Source: an uncultured Halomonas sp.
Lineage (GTDB): Bacteria; Pseudomonadota; Gammaproteobacteria; Pseudomonadales; Halomonadaceae
Length of the DNA: 64,000 nt
Reading direction: 5' to 3'
NCBI RefSeq assembly: GCF_947490095.1
Contig: NZ_CANLFS010000005.1
Coordinates: forward strand, 62,001 to 126,000
Shown here: piece after piece, positions 26,480 to 34,837 of the stretch
How positions within the stretch are numbered: the stretch's first letter is position 1
Layout: each line of letters opens with the position of its first letter
Position numbers and translations under genes: made by a program
The notes under the pieces: generated by a model
Database searches by the model: none
Seen by the model: only the letters and a program-made list of their open reading frames with translations
Told to the model about the DNA's origin: nothing

Positions 26480-27043
26480 TTAGATCTTGCCGACCAGGTC
26501 CAGTGACGGCGCCAGGGTCTCTTCGCCTTCTTCCCACTTGGCCGGGCAGACCTCGTTGGGGTTGGCACGCACGTACTGAGCGGCCTTGACCTTGCGCAGC
26601 AGCTCTTCGGCGTTACGGCCGATGTTGCCGGCGTTCAGCTCGATGATCTGGATCTTGCCGTCGGGGTCGACCACGAAGGTGCCACGCTCGGCGATGCCGT
26701 CTTCCTCGATCAGCACCTCGAAGTTGCGCGAGATGGTGTGCGTCGGGTCGGCCAGCATCGGGTAGGTCAGCTTGCCGATGGTCTCGGAGCTATCGTGCCA
26801 TGCCTTGTGGGTGAAGTGGGTGTCGGTGGAGACACTGTAGATCTCGACGCCCAGCTTCTTGAACTCTTCGTAGTTGTCCTGCAGGTCACCCAGCTCGGTG
26901 GGGCAGACGAAGGTGAAATCCGCCGGATAGAAGAAGAAGATGCTCCACTGACCCTTCATCTGCTCTTCGTTCAGGTCGACGAACTCACCATTGTGATAAG
27001 CGGTGGCCTTGAACGGCTTGATTTCGGTGTTAAGCAGGGACAT
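26480..27043 (-). CDS. ahpC: Alkyl hydroperoxide reductase subunit C (peroxiredoxin)
   Basis: The 187-residue 2-Cys peroxiredoxin has the peroxidatic C47 in [11 protein letters not shown] and resolving C166 in NEVCPAKW. It reduces H2O2 and organic peroxides in the cytoplasm, and is recycled by AhpF encoded next to it. Length matches E. coli AhpC exactly (187). The ATG is preceded by TAGGAGC. The upstream region (27044-27175) is where an OxyR site would be expected; I found only a weak one. Confidence 0.97.
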   Translation of the reverse strand: MSLLNTEIKPFKATAYHNGEFVDLNEEQMKGQWSIFFFYPADFTFVCPTELGDLQDNYEEFKKLGVEIYSVSTDTHFTHKAWHDSSETIGKLTYPMLADPTHTISRNFEVLIEEDGIAERGTFVVDPDGKIQIIELNAGNIGRNAEELLRKVKAAQYVRANPNEVCPAKWEEGEETLAPSLDLVGKI

Positions 27044-27175
27044 TGAATAATGCTCCTAGTGACGTTGAGAGGGGATGTCGTGAATACACAGGCATGGTAT
27101 CCCGCATCGTCCGATAGCGTAAATTGAATGGGGGCATGGCCCTGATAATTCAACTCTATGGGCGATGCCGGGGCG

Positions 27176-27580
27176 TCAGCCGATGCTCACGGCCTCGCCC
27201 CGGCGATCCAGCGCCAGGAAGGCATCGACGTTACCCATCTTCAGCGACTCCACCATGCGCTCGAGCTGTGCCTCGGCCTGCTCGGCGCTCGGCGCCTCGT
27301 CGCCCCGGCCGGACAGGGCGCCGACGAAGACGATATCCCACTCCACCCCGGTGTTTTGCGATTCCGTCACCAGGCCGGTCATATCGGTAAGCTCCTCGGG
27401 TGCCTTGTCGACGCACAGCGCCGGAGTAAGCACGCCTCCTTCGCCCTGCGCGAAGCGCTCACGCTGCTCGGCGGAGGGGTTATCCGGCAACTCGGCACGC
27501 GTGAAGACAAACAGCAGGCGCTGGGCATCGGGCTGCAGGCGAGCCTCGTTGAGCAGGTCGGAGAAGTTGGTGATGGCCAT
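27176..27580 (-). CDS. Conserved protein often labelled 'ribonucleotide reductase subunit alpha'
   Basis: The 134-residue cytoplasmic protein has the conserved pattern QRLLFVFTRAELPDNPSAEQ, LTPALCVDKAPEEL and DIVFVGALSGRGDEAPSAEQ. I know this family from Pseudomonas and Halomonas, where it is commonly mislabelled as a ribonucleotide reductase subunit alpha although it is far too short and lacks any RNR motif. Its real role is unknown. The ATG at 27580 has GGAGGC a few bases upstream on its strand. The gene lies between ahpC and the 3' end of the racemase-family gene, all on the same strand. Confidence 0.7.
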   Translation of the reverse strand: MAITNFSDLLNEARLQPDAQRLLFVFTRAELPDNPSAEQRERFAQGEGGVLTPALCVDKAPEELTDMTGLVTESQNTGVEWDIVFVGALSGRGDEAPSAEQAEAQLERMVESLKMGNVDAFLALDRRGEAVSIG

Positions 27581-27726
27581 GCGAAGCCTCCAGGGGCTGT
27601 CGAAAGAAGAGTGAGCGCCAGCCTGCCCCCTTTGGAGGCGGCGCTCAAGGGGCAGGCGGATGAATCGGCCGGGTCAAGGCGCCGAGGGCAAGGATGGCTC
27701 GGGCTTTTCGACCCCCTCCCTTCATC

Positions 27727-27789
27727 TTCAGCCGTGGCGGGCGCTAATTCAGCCGTGGCGGGCGCTAATTCAGCCGTGGCGGGCGCCAA
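27727..27789. repeat. Three-copy 21-bp repeat over the stop codon of the hydroxyproline enzyme gene
   Basis: Three direct 21-bp copies of TTCAGCCGTGGCGGGCGCTAA (27727, 27748 and 27769; the last has CC for CT) cover the last codons and the stop of the gene encoded on the minus strand. The gene stops in the first copy it meets (27770-27772). The other two copies lie behind the stop and, since 21 is a multiple of three, stay in the same frame and repeat the stop. The rest of 27581-27726 holds two alternative GC-rich hairpins (AGCGCC and CCTGCCCC arms) that could terminate the operon. Confidence 0.9.
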
Positions 27790-28810
27790 GGATAGGATGC
27801 AGGCCGTCGCACTCCACCAGGGGGTCGTCGCAGTTGACCACCACCTCGGTGTGGCCCAGCACATATCCCTTGCCGGTGATGCTGTTCTCCACCACCGAGT
27901 AGGAGCCCTCCTGACGGGTGCCGGTGAGGGTGCCGATGAAGCCGGTCTCCCGCAGGGAGATGGTCTCCAGCCTGTCGCCCGGCGCCAGGGTGCCCTCATG
28001 ATGCATCAGGGCCAGGCGTGCCGAGGTCCCGGTGCCGGTAGTGCTGCGGCAGATCACCCCCGGGTGCACATAGGTGGCCGAACGCGAACGGTAGGAGTCG
28101 TCGGCCAGCTGCTCCACCGGCCCCATGAAATGCAGGAAGGGCAGCGGCCCTACATCGCCGAGGGTGTAGTGGGAGAAGCCGCGCTCGGCCTGGATCGCCT
28201 CGACGATCCTGTGGGCACACTCGGCAAGCTCGCGCTCCTCGTCGCGATTGAGATGGAAGCCCAGCTCGCCGGCATCGACCAGGGCATAGAAGCCGCCGCT
28301 GTAGGCCACGCTATAGGTCACCTCGCCCAGGCCCGGCACCCGGATCGCGGCGCGATAGGTATCGATGTAGCTGGGCAGCCCCTCGCAGGTGATCGCCTCC
28401 ACCACGCCGTTCGCCACCCGGGCCTCGACGTTGACCGGCCCCGCCGGCGCCTCGAGCTTGAAGCGCTGAATGCCCTCTTGCTTGGGCACGATGCCGGCCT
28501 CAAGCACGGCGGTGGCCGTGCAGATGGTGTTGGAGCCCGAATAGATGGGGTACCCCATCACCTCCATGATGATGTAACCCGCCGCCGCCTCGGGGTCGGT
28601 GGCCGGGACGACCAGGTCCACCGACATCTCGGGCACGCCATAGGGCTCAAACAGCAACAGCTTGCGCAGGCCGTCGGCGGTGTCACGCAGATAGTGCATC
28701 TGCTCGCGAACCGTGGCGCCGGGCAGGGCGTCGATACCCCCCAGCACGATCCGGCTGACGTCGCCCCCGGCGTGGGTGTCCATCATCTTGAAGGTCAACG
28801 AGCGGCTCAT
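27770..28810 (-). CDS. Proline-racemase-family enzyme, probably trans-3-hydroxy-L-proline dehydratase
   Basis: The 346-residue protein has the proline racemase fold (TFKMMDTHAGGD at the start, CRSTTGTGTSARLALMHHEG late), but both catalytic Cys are replaced: Ser91 stands where MCGH Cys is expected (YSGSNTICTA), and Thr258 stands in place of Cys in the RSPCGTG motif. In this family a Thr at the second position marks trans-3-hydroxy-L-proline dehydratases, which remove water rather than epimerise. The likely product is pyrroline-2-carboxylate. The ATG overlaps the stop of the upstream MDR gene (ATGA). Racemase or 4-hydroxyproline epimerase activity is unlikely. Confidence 0.75.
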   Translation of the reverse strand: MSRSLTFKMMDTHAGGDVSRIVLGGIDALPGATVREQMHYLRDTADGLRKLLLFEPYGVPEMSVDLVVPATDPEAAAGYIIMEVMGYPIYSGSNTICTATAVLEAGIVPKQEGIQRFKLEAPAGPVNVEARVANGVVEAITCEGLPSYIDTYRAAIRVPGLGEVTYSVAYSGGFYALVDAGELGFHLNRDEERELAECAHRIVEAIQAERGFSHYTLGDVGPLPFLHFMGPVEQLADDSYRSRSATYVHPGVICRSTTGTGTSARLALMHHEGTLAPGDRLETISLRETGFIGTLTGTRQEGSYSVVENSITGKGYVLGHTEVVVNCDDPLVECDGLHPILGARHG

Positions 28811-30015
28811 GGGCGTGGCTCCTGGCTGGGGGAGGAAGCGGCGAGTGCGAAGGAGGCCCCATGGGCATCCCACTGGGCGTCGGGGACGATCACGATCTTG
28901 CCCAGGAAGCCGCTGCCGCGGCTGACGAAGTAGCGCTCGGCCCGGTGAAGCTCCGAGAGGCGGAAGGCCGCATGCAGCACCGGCCTGAGTTCACCGGAGC
29001 GGATCCAGGCGATCAGCTGTTCGGCCTCCTCGCGGGTGCCGTGGGAGACCCCGCAGATCCGTACCTGATAGAGATAGATGCGCGTCCACAGGATTTCCGA
29101 GATATTGCCGCCGCTGGCGCCGGCAATGGAGAGCCGTGGATAGGTGGTGCGCGCCTTCATGTCCTGGATCATGGTGTCGATAAAGCGGTCGGTCATCTCA
29201 CCACCAACCAGGTCCATCACCGCATCGATGGGCGCGCCGCCGGTGGCCTCGAGCACCCGCTCGGCGAAGGCCTCGAGCTCACCGCGGTCGATCACCGCCT
29301 CGGCACCCAACGCCTCGAGCGCCTCCGCCTTCTCCGGTTGGCTCACCGCATAGGGAATCGCCCCCACGATGCGACACAGCTGGATCAGCGCCGTCCCCAC
29401 ACCTCCGCTGGCACCGCTGACCAGCACCCGCTCGCCGGCGACGACCCCGGCCGAGGTCAGCATATGGTAGGCGGTTTGGTAGGAGCACATGCCCAGGGCG
29501 GCGAGCTCGGCATCGCTGAGCTCGGCATTGGCCACATGGTGGAACTGGTCCGAGGGCACGGCAACGTATTCGGCAAAGCCGCCGTCGGCGCCATGGCCGT
29601 AGTAGTCCGGGGTCAGGTTGATATCCCGGCGGGCGTCCGGATAGAGGTTGAAGTCGAGCAGGCCGCGCTCGCCGACTCGCGCGGCGTCGACGCCTTCGCC
29701 CACCGCCACCACGCGCCCGGCGATATCGGCGCCCTGGATACGCGGGAAGACCAGGGTCGGCTCACCGCCCATGGCGAAGGAGGTCATCTCCCCCTTTTTC
29801 ACCGGATAGAGCCCCTCGCGGGCCTTGCGGTCGGTATTGTTCTTGGCCGTTGCCGTGACGCGGACCAGCACCTCGCCGGGCCCCGGCCGTGGAGTCGAGA
29901 CGTCATCACGATAGACGAGCCTGTCGATATCGCCGTGGCCCGTCAGCAGCATGGCCGACATGGTAGCGGGAATGGTCGCATCGGCAACGGTCGCATCGGG
30001 AGTGGAGTTCGCCAT
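28807..30015 (-). CDS. MDR-superfamily zinc-independent alcohol dehydrogenase/quinone oxidoreductase
   Basis: The 402-residue medium-chain reductase has a GroES-like half and a Rossmann half with the NADP loop VLVSGASGGVGTALIQLCRI near residues 195-214. The Cys ligands of the structural zinc are missing, so it is of the quinone reductase type. TYQTAYHML and GFLGKIVIVPD also fit. The substrate is unknown. The ATG at 30015 is preceded by AGAGGAGGC. Its end overlaps the start of the hydroxyproline-type enzyme, so the pair form an operon; whether the reductase handles a related ring product is open, since pyrroline-2-carboxylate is normally reduced by an unrelated enzyme family. Confidence 0.8.
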   Translation of the reverse strand: MANSTPDATVADATIPATMSAMLLTGHGDIDRLVYRDDVSTPRPGPGEVLVRVTATAKNNTDRKAREGLYPVKKGEMTSFAMGGEPTLVFPRIQGADIAGRVVAVGEGVDAARVGERGLLDFNLYPDARRDINLTPDYYGHGADGGFAEYVAVPSDQFHHVANAELSDAELAALGMCSYQTAYHMLTSAGVVAGERVLVSGASGGVGTALIQLCRIVGAIPYAVSQPEKAEALEALGAEAVIDRGELEAFAERVLEATGGAPIDAVMDLVGGEMTDRFIDTMIQDMKARTTYPRLSIAGASGGNISEILWTRIYLYQVRICGVSHGTREEAEQLIAWIRSGELRPVLHAAFRLSELHRAERYFVSRGSGFLGKIVIVPDAQWDAHGASFALAASSPSQEPRP

Positions 30016-30182
30016 CTGCTGCCTCCTCTAGCGGACCACCGGCGGTGCGCCGGCGGCGTGGGTTCACCCACGGACAATAGCAGACGGCCCCGGCGCAACC
30101 GAGCCCCTCGAGAGGCCAATAGGCCCGCCTCGCCTCGCGACTGGCGGACAACGATGACTGCCCTGCTTGCCATGCTGCTTGC

Positions 30183-30710
30183 CTACCAGTGCAGCGGATA
30201 GCGCCGATGACGGGCCAGGTTGTTCACCAATATGGCCACCACCACCATGATGGCGCTGCCTGCCCCGATGGGCATCAGCGGGTACCACCAGCCCAGCTCG
30301 GTGATCCCGGGCCCTCCGATCACCGCAATCAGGGCGGCGGCGGCCCCGGGTGGGTGTACGCTGTGGGTCAATTGCATCAGCAGGATGGAGAGCGATACCG
30401 CCAGGGTCACCGCCAGCGTGGTGGCACCCAGCAGCTGAAAGCAGGCGACCCCCGCCATTGCCGACAGCAGGCTGCCCAGCAGCACATTGCGTGGCTGGGC
30501 AAACGGGCTCTCCGGGGCAGCATAGAGCAGCACCGAGGTGGCGCCGAAGGAAGCCACGATCAGTAGCTGCTGGGAGAGCCAGTGTGCACTGAGCCAGCAG
30601 ATCGCGCCCATGCCGGCCACGGCGCCCAACCATGACCAGAGGGCGTCGCCGAGATCGGGCATATCGCGTTGCAGGCGCTCACCGCGCATCTTTCCCAGGT
30701 AAGTCTTCAT
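30183..30710 (-). CDS. HPP family membrane protein
   Basis: The 175-residue protein has four or five hydrophobic helices and the defining HPP motif in LTHSVHPPGAAAALIAVIGG (about residues 115-134). A chloroplast homologue transports nitrite, so a nitrite- or anion-transport role is possible in a genome with denitrification genes; that is only an analogy. The start at 30710 is followed upstream by an AT-rich stretch (30711-30830) which probably holds the promoter. Confidence 0.85.
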   Translation of the reverse strand: MKTYLGKMRGERLQRDMPDLGDALWSWLGAVAGMGAICWLSAHWLSQQLLIVASFGATSVLLYAAPESPFAQPRNVLLGSLLSAMAGVACFQLLGATTLAVTLAVSLSILLMQLTHSVHPPGAAAALIAVIGGPGITELGWWYPLMPIGAGSAIMVVVAILVNNLARHRRYPLHW

Positions 30711-30839
30711 CGTCCCTGAATCGTGATTGAGTGAGCAGCGGAGTCTGACAAATTACATCAGCGCATGAAAGAAAGTGTTTTTTATAACCAAATGACTTAA
30801 AAATTCGACACCGCCTTCACGCCGGTCGGCGAAGAAGCG

Positions 30840-30868
30840 AAAAGGGCCTACAGCATTGCTGTAGGCCC
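30840..30868 (-). terminator. Terminator of the tRNA-Arg transcript
   Basis: GGGCCTACAGC (30844-30854) pairs perfectly with GCTGTAGGCCC (30858-30868) around ATT. On the minus strand it is followed by TTTT and a pyrimidine-rich stretch, as expected for an intrinsic terminator 10 bases after the tRNA. Confidence 0.85.
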
Positions 30869-30877
30869 TTGAATTCG

Positions 30878-30954
30878 TGGCGCGCCCGGCAGGATTCGAA
30901 CCTGCGACCCTCGGCTTCGGAGGCCGATACTCTATCCAACTGAGCTACGGGCGC
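30878..30954 (-). tRNA. tRNA-Arg (anticodon CCG)
   Basis: The minus strand folds as a complete cloverleaf of 77 nt including encoded CCA. The acceptor stem is GCGCCCG/CGGGCGC, the D arm GCTCAGTTGGATAGAGT, the anticodon stem TCGGC/GCCGA with loop CTCCGAA, and the T arm GCAGGTTCGAATCCTGC. The anticodon CCG reads Arg codon CGG. The 3' side is a common phage integration site, but no integrase or repeated end is visible nearby. Confidence 0.97.
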
Positions 30955-30978
30955 GTAGCGCTTGATGAAGCGGTCGGT

Positions 30979-31007
30979 ATCGTAACCGGGGTAAGGGCTC
31001 GTGTCCA
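30979..31007 (-). promoter_or_regulatory. Promoter of the tRNA-Arg gene
   Basis: On the minus strand TGGACA (31007-31002) and TACGAT (30984-30979) are separated by 17 bases, with a start expected near 30972, about 18 bases ahead of the mature tRNA end. Confidence 0.6.
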
Positions 31008-31059
31008 CCGCTCGTCGCCGTCTTCTGCCGTGGGAGACGACAAACGGGGCGCTCGGCGT

Positions 31060-31088
31060 TTTCCTGCGGTTTGCGTTGTCGGTATACT
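31060..31088 (+). promoter_or_regulatory. Putative promoter of the diheme cytochrome gene
   Basis: TATACT at 31083-31088 is a good -10, and TTTCCT 17 bases upstream is a poor -35. The predicted start is about 90 bases before the GTG of the cytochrome. It is divergent from the tRNA promoter, with about 50 bp between them. Confidence 0.45.
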
Positions 31089-31185
31089 AAACCCCATTCT
31101 ACGAGTCTAGGCTGCCCAAGCCGCCATCGCGTCGGTGAGGCATAAGAAACGAGACCGATTACAGACCGTCATAGGGGTAGTGAAC

Positions 31186-32130
31186 GTGAAAACTAGCAAG
31201 CTGATCATGGGGTGTCTGGCCACCCTGGGCCTGACCGCCATCGCCGGTATCACCCTGGCACAGGACGACGCCGAGCGTGACGCCATCGCCGAGCGCCTGA
31301 AGCCGGTGGGCGAGCTCTGTGTACAGGGTGAAGACTGCGGCTCCGCTAGTTCCAGTGCCGGCGCCGGCGACAGCGCATCCAGCGGTGGTGGTGGCGATAT
31401 CGACGGCGCCGGCATCTACAACAACGTCTGCATGGCCTGTCACGAGACCGGTGCCGCCGGCGCCCCGATCCGCGGCGACGAGGCGGCCTGGGCCGACCGC
31501 GTGGAGAAAGGCTTCGCGACCCTGCTGGACCACTCCATGAACGGCTTCAACGCCATGCCGGCGCGTGGCGGCAACCCCAATCTCTCCGACGCCGAGATGA
31601 GGGCCGTCACCGCCTATATGGTCGAGCCGGTGATGGATGTGCCGGAGCAGGGCGGCGGTGAAGAGGCCGCTACCGAGGAAGCGCCGGCAGAGGAAGGCAA
31701 CGCAGAAGCCGCCTCTTCCGAGGAGAGCACCGATTCGGCGACCAATGCCACGGCCGAGGACGACGCCACCTCTGCCGAAGAGGGCACCGATTCGGCGACC
31801 GACGCCGCGGCCCAGGACGACGCCACCACCGACGCGACAACGGAAGAGGCCAGTGCCGACGCGGCCGGTGGCGAGCCCTCCCACGCCGGCATCGACGGTG
31901 AAGCCGTCTTCAATCAGATCTGCATGGCCTGCCACATGACCGGGGCGGCGGGCGCTCCGGTCCGCGGTGAAGCCGATCAGTGGGCACCGCGCCTGGAGAA
32001 GGGCATCGAGACCCTCTATGACCACTCCATCAATGGCTTCAACGCCATGCCGGCCAAGGGCGGCAATCCCAGCCTCTCCGATGACGAGGTGAAGGCCGCC
32101 ACCGACTACCTGGTCGCACCGGTGCAGTAA
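31186..32130 (+). CDS. Diheme c5-type cytochrome with a long acidic linker
   Basis: The 314-residue exported protein has a signal peptide (LIMGCLATLGLTAIAGITLA) and two closely similar cytochrome c5-like domains, with haem sites C82-M-A-C85-H86 and C246-M-A-C249-H250 and Met ligands in NGFNAMPARGGNP and NGFNAMPAKGGNP. The domains are about 75% alike, so they arose by duplication. Between them is an 80-residue linker of Ala, Glu, Asp, Ser and Thr with an internal repeat (TDSATNATAEDDAT and TDSATDAAAQDDAT). It is probably a periplasmic electron carrier. I prefer GTG 31186 behind ATAGGGG; GTG 31180 is possible. Confidence 0.88.
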   Translation: MKTSKLIMGCLATLGLTAIAGITLAQDDAERDAIAERLKPVGELCVQGEDCGSASSSAGAGDSASSGGGGDIDGAGIYNNVCMACHETGAAGAPIRGDEAAWADRVEKGFATLLDHSMNGFNAMPARGGNPNLSDAEMRAVTAYMVEPVMDVPEQGGGEEAATEEAPAEEGNAEAASSEESTDSATNATAEDDATSAEEGTDSATDAAAQDDATTDATTEEASADAAGGEPSHAGIDGEAVFNQICMACHMTGAAGAPVRGEADQWAPRLEKGIETLYDHSINGFNAMPAKGGNPSLSDDEVKAATDYLVAPVQ

Positions 32131-32152
32131 GCCTCCGACCACGGAAAAGCCA

Positions 32153-32178
32153 GCGGGGCGCCTTCGGGCGCCCCGCTT
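32153..32178 (+). terminator. Terminator after the diheme cytochrome
   Basis: GCGGGGCGCC (32153-32162) pairs perfectly with GGCGCCCCGC (32167-32176) around a TTCG tetraloop, followed by TTGCGTT. It separates this gene from the convergent rep. Confidence 0.8.
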
Positions 32179-32225
32179 GCGTTGGGTTCTCGACCCGCCG
32201 GGGGCCGTCTCGCTTCGCCCGCGGC

Positions 32226-34301
32226 CTACCCCAGCAGGGAACGCAGCCCGGCGATGGCGTCTTGCCCCCGGGCCTGCTTCTTCTCCGGGTCTTCCCGGTC
32301 CGGCCGTCCCTCCCACTCCAGGTCGGCCGCGGGCAACTCGTCCAGGAAGCGGCTGGGGGCACAGTCCATCAGTTCCCCATAGGTCTTGCGCTGGCGCGCC
32401 AGGGTCAACGTCAGGGTGCGTCGCGCCCGGGTGATGCCCACATAGGCCAGGCGCCGCTCTTCTTCCACCGTGCCCGCCTCGATGGCATTGCGGTGGGGCA
32501 GCAGCTCCTCCTCCAGGCCCATCAGGTAGACATGGGGAAACTCGAGGCCCTTGGAAGCATGCATGGTCAGCAGCTGCACACGGTCGGAGTCGTCCTCCTC
32601 GGCCTGCTGTTCGAGGATATCGCGCAGCACCAGCCGCGAGATGGCCGCCTCCACGCTATCGGTCTCGGTCTCCTCGGAGGCCGTGCTCTCCTCCGGGCCG
32701 GCTTCCATCGACTTCTCCAGCTGGTCGATCAGGATCCAGACGTTGGCCATGCGCCGCTCGGCGATGGTCGGGGCGCTGGCGTTCTGATAGAGCCAGGCCT
32801 CGTAGTCCATCTCACCCAGCATGTCGCGAATGGCGGCGATGGCATCGCCGCCATCCATGCGCCGGCGCACACCATCGATGAAGTGGGTAAACCGCCCCAG
32901 GCGCTCCACGGCCCTGGCCGGCAGCTGGTCGGCAAGGCCCAGTTCATGGCAGGCGGCGAACAGCGAGATGCTGCGCCCATTGGCCTGCCCGTTAGCATAG
33001 TTGGCCAGCTTCTCCAGGGTGCCGGGGCCGATCTCTCGGCGTGGCACATTGACGATACGCAGGAAGGCATTGTCATCCGCCGGGTTGATCAACAGCCGCA
33101 GATAGGCCATGGCATCCTTGATCTCGTTGCGCGAGAAGAAGGACGTGCCCCCCGAGAGCTTGTAGGGAATCTGGTAATGCTGCAGCTTGAGCTCCAGCAG
33201 CCGGGCCTGAAAGTTGCCGCGGTAGAGCACGGCGAAGTCGCGCCATTCGACGCGCTCCTTGATGCGCCGGGTGAGGATCTCGCTGGCCACCCGGTCCGCC
33301 TCGGCCTCTTCGTGGCGGTTGACCACCACACGAATCGGCGCACCTTCGCCCATGTCCGACCACAGGGTCTTCTCGTAGACGTGGGGGTTGTTGCCGATCA
33401 GGGTATTGGCGGCACGCAGGATGGTGCCGGTGGAGCGATAGTTCTGCTCGAGCTTGATGACGTCCAGGCGGGGGAAGTCCTCACCCAGGGTGACCAGGTT
33501 CTCGGGGCGTGCCCCGCGCCAGGCGTAGATCGACTGATCATCATCGCCCACCACGGTAAAGGTGGCCCGCTCGGCCATCAGCAGCTTGACCAGCTGGTAC
33601 TGGCTGACATTGGTATCCTGGTACTCATCCACCAGCATGTAGTGGATGCGCTTGCGCCAGCGCGCCAGGGCCTCGGGGTCATCGCGCAGCAGCACCACCG
33701 GCAGCAGGATCAGGTCGTCGAAGTCCACCGCATTGTAGGCCTTGAGGTGGCGGTTGTAGGCCTCGTAGACCCGGGCGGCAAACAGCTCGTCCTCATCGGC
33801 GGCATGGGACATCGCCTGGCCCGGCAGTATCAGGTCGTTCTTCCACTCGGAGATGCGGTGCTGCACGGCGTTGATCTGGTCGGCATCGACCTGGGCATCC
33901 TTGTTCATCAGGTCGCGAAGCAGCGCCTTGGCATCCTCGGGATCAAACAGCGAGAACCCGGGGCGAAAGCCCAGCGCCTTGAGCTCGCGACGGATGATAT
34001 TGAGTCCCAGGGTGTGGAAGGTAGAGACCGTCAGCCCGTGCCCCTCCTTGCCCTTGAGCATCCCCCCTACCCGCTCCTTCATCTCCCGGGCGGCCTTGTT
34101 GGTAAAGGTCACCGCGGCAATGCGGCGGGCGCTCATGCCACAGACCTGAATCAGGTAGGCGATCTTGGTGGTGATCACGCTGGTCTTGCCGGAACCGGCG
34201 CCGGCCAACACCAGGCAGGGGCCGTCGATATAGCGCACCGCCTCCTGCTGCCGGGGATTAAGGCCGGCGACACGCTGCTGGATGGTCCTGGGGGCACTCA
34301 A
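32226..34301 (-). CDS. rep: ATP-dependent DNA helicase Rep
   Basis: The 691-residue UvrD/Rep-type SF1A helicase has Walker A AGAGSGKT at 33-40, motif Ia TFTNKAAREMKERV, Walker B VDEYQDTN, motif III GDDDQSIYAWRGA, motif IV EQNYRST, motif V TMHASKGLEFPHVYL and motif VI VGITRARRTL. It resembles Rep more than UvrD in length (E. coli Rep is 673) and in its N-terminal LNPRQQEAVRYIDGPCLV. It clears proteins from DNA ahead of the replication fork. Residues about 525-548 are an acidic, Glu/Ser/Thr-rich insertion. It begins five bases after trmL. Confidence 0.93.
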   Translation of the reverse strand: MSAPRTIQQRVAGLNPRQQEAVRYIDGPCLVLAGAGSGKTSVITTKIAYLIQVCGMSARRIAAVTFTNKAAREMKERVGGMLKGKEGHGLTVSTFHTLGLNIIRRELKALGFRPGFSLFDPEDAKALLRDLMNKDAQVDADQINAVQHRISEWKNDLILPGQAMSHAADEDELFAARVYEAYNRHLKAYNAVDFDDLILLPVVLLRDDPEALARWRKRIHYMLVDEYQDTNVSQYQLVKLLMAERATFTVVGDDDQSIYAWRGARPENLVTLGEDFPRLDVIKLEQNYRSTGTILRAANTLIGNNPHVYEKTLWSDMGEGAPIRVVVNRHEEAEADRVASEILTRRIKERVEWRDFAVLYRGNFQARLLELKLQHYQIPYKLSGGTSFFSRNEIKDAMAYLRLLINPADDNAFLRIVNVPRREIGPGTLEKLANYANGQANGRSISLFAACHELGLADQLPARAVERLGRFTHFIDGVRRRMDGGDAIAAIRDMLGEMDYEAWLYQNASAPTIAERRMANVWILIDQLEKSMEAGPEESTASEETETDSVEAAISRLVLRDILEQQAEEDDSDRVQLLTMHASKGLEFPHVYLMGLEEELLPHRNAIEAGTVEEERRLAYVGITRARRTLTLTLARQRKTYGELMDCAPSRFLDELPAADLEWEGRPDREDPEKKQARGQDAIAGLRSLLG

Positions 34302-34306
34302 GGGGC

Positions 34307-34789
34307 TTACCTCATGATGTCTACCTCTGCCGAGCCGGCGAAGTCCAGCTGCCGCCAGGCTTCATAGACCAGCACCGCACAGGCATTGGAGAGATTCAGG
34401 CTGCGGCTGTCGGGCCGCATGGGGATTCGCAGCCGCTGGGCATCGGGCAGGGTGTCGAGCATCTCCTGGGGCAGGCCGCGGGTCTCGGGGCCGAACACCA
34501 GGGCATCGCCGGCCCGATAGTCAGGCTCATGATAGCCACGGCGCCCCCGCGTCGATACCGCGAAGACACGCTCGGGCCCGGCCGCCTCGAGGTAGGCCGG
34601 CCAGTCACGGTGCACGCGCACCGCCGCCCACTCATGGTAGTCGAGGCCGGCGCGGCGCAGGCGCCTGTCGTCGAGCTCGAAGCCCAGCGGCTCGATCAGG
34701 TGCAGATGAAAGCCGGTATTGGCGCACAGCCGGATCAGATTGCCGGTATTGGGGGGAATCTCGGGCTGGAACAGGACGATATCGAGCAT
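34307..34789 (-). CDS. trmL: tRNA (cytidine/uridine-2'-O-)-methyltransferase TrmL
   Basis: The 160-residue SPOUT-fold enzyme methylates the wobble position 34 of leucine tRNAs. Family motifs are present: VLFQPEIPPNTGNLIRLCANTG at the N-terminus, FGPETRGLP in the middle and the knot region RIPMRPDSRSLNLSNACAVL. Length equals E. coli TrmL (157). It lies between pyrE and rep on the same strand with small gaps, so the three may form an operon. Confidence 0.93.
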   Translation of the reverse strand: MLDIVLFQPEIPPNTGNLIRLCANTGFHLHLIEPLGFELDDRRLRRAGLDYHEWAAVRVHRDWPAYLEAAGPERVFAVSTRGRRGYHEPDYRAGDALVFGPETRGLPQEMLDTLPDAQRLRIPMRPDSRSLNLSNACAVLVYEAWRQLDFAGSAEVDIMR

Positions 34790-34837
34790 GGCTTATCCAC
34801 TGTGAGAACCGGGTGTAGAGCGTCGCTCAATCGGCCA

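Noticed and set aside
24772..26589. 605-codon frame antisense to ahpF
   Set aside because: Typical high-GC shadow; the ahpF frame carries all cofactor and Cys motifs.
27044..27175. OxyR site upstream of ahpC
   Set aside because: Only one weak ATAG-N7-TTAT unit was found and the second unit is missing, so I do not claim it.
30878..31008. Possible integration site at the tRNA-Arg gene
   Set aside because: No integrase, no repeated tRNA 3' end and no change of composition downstream.
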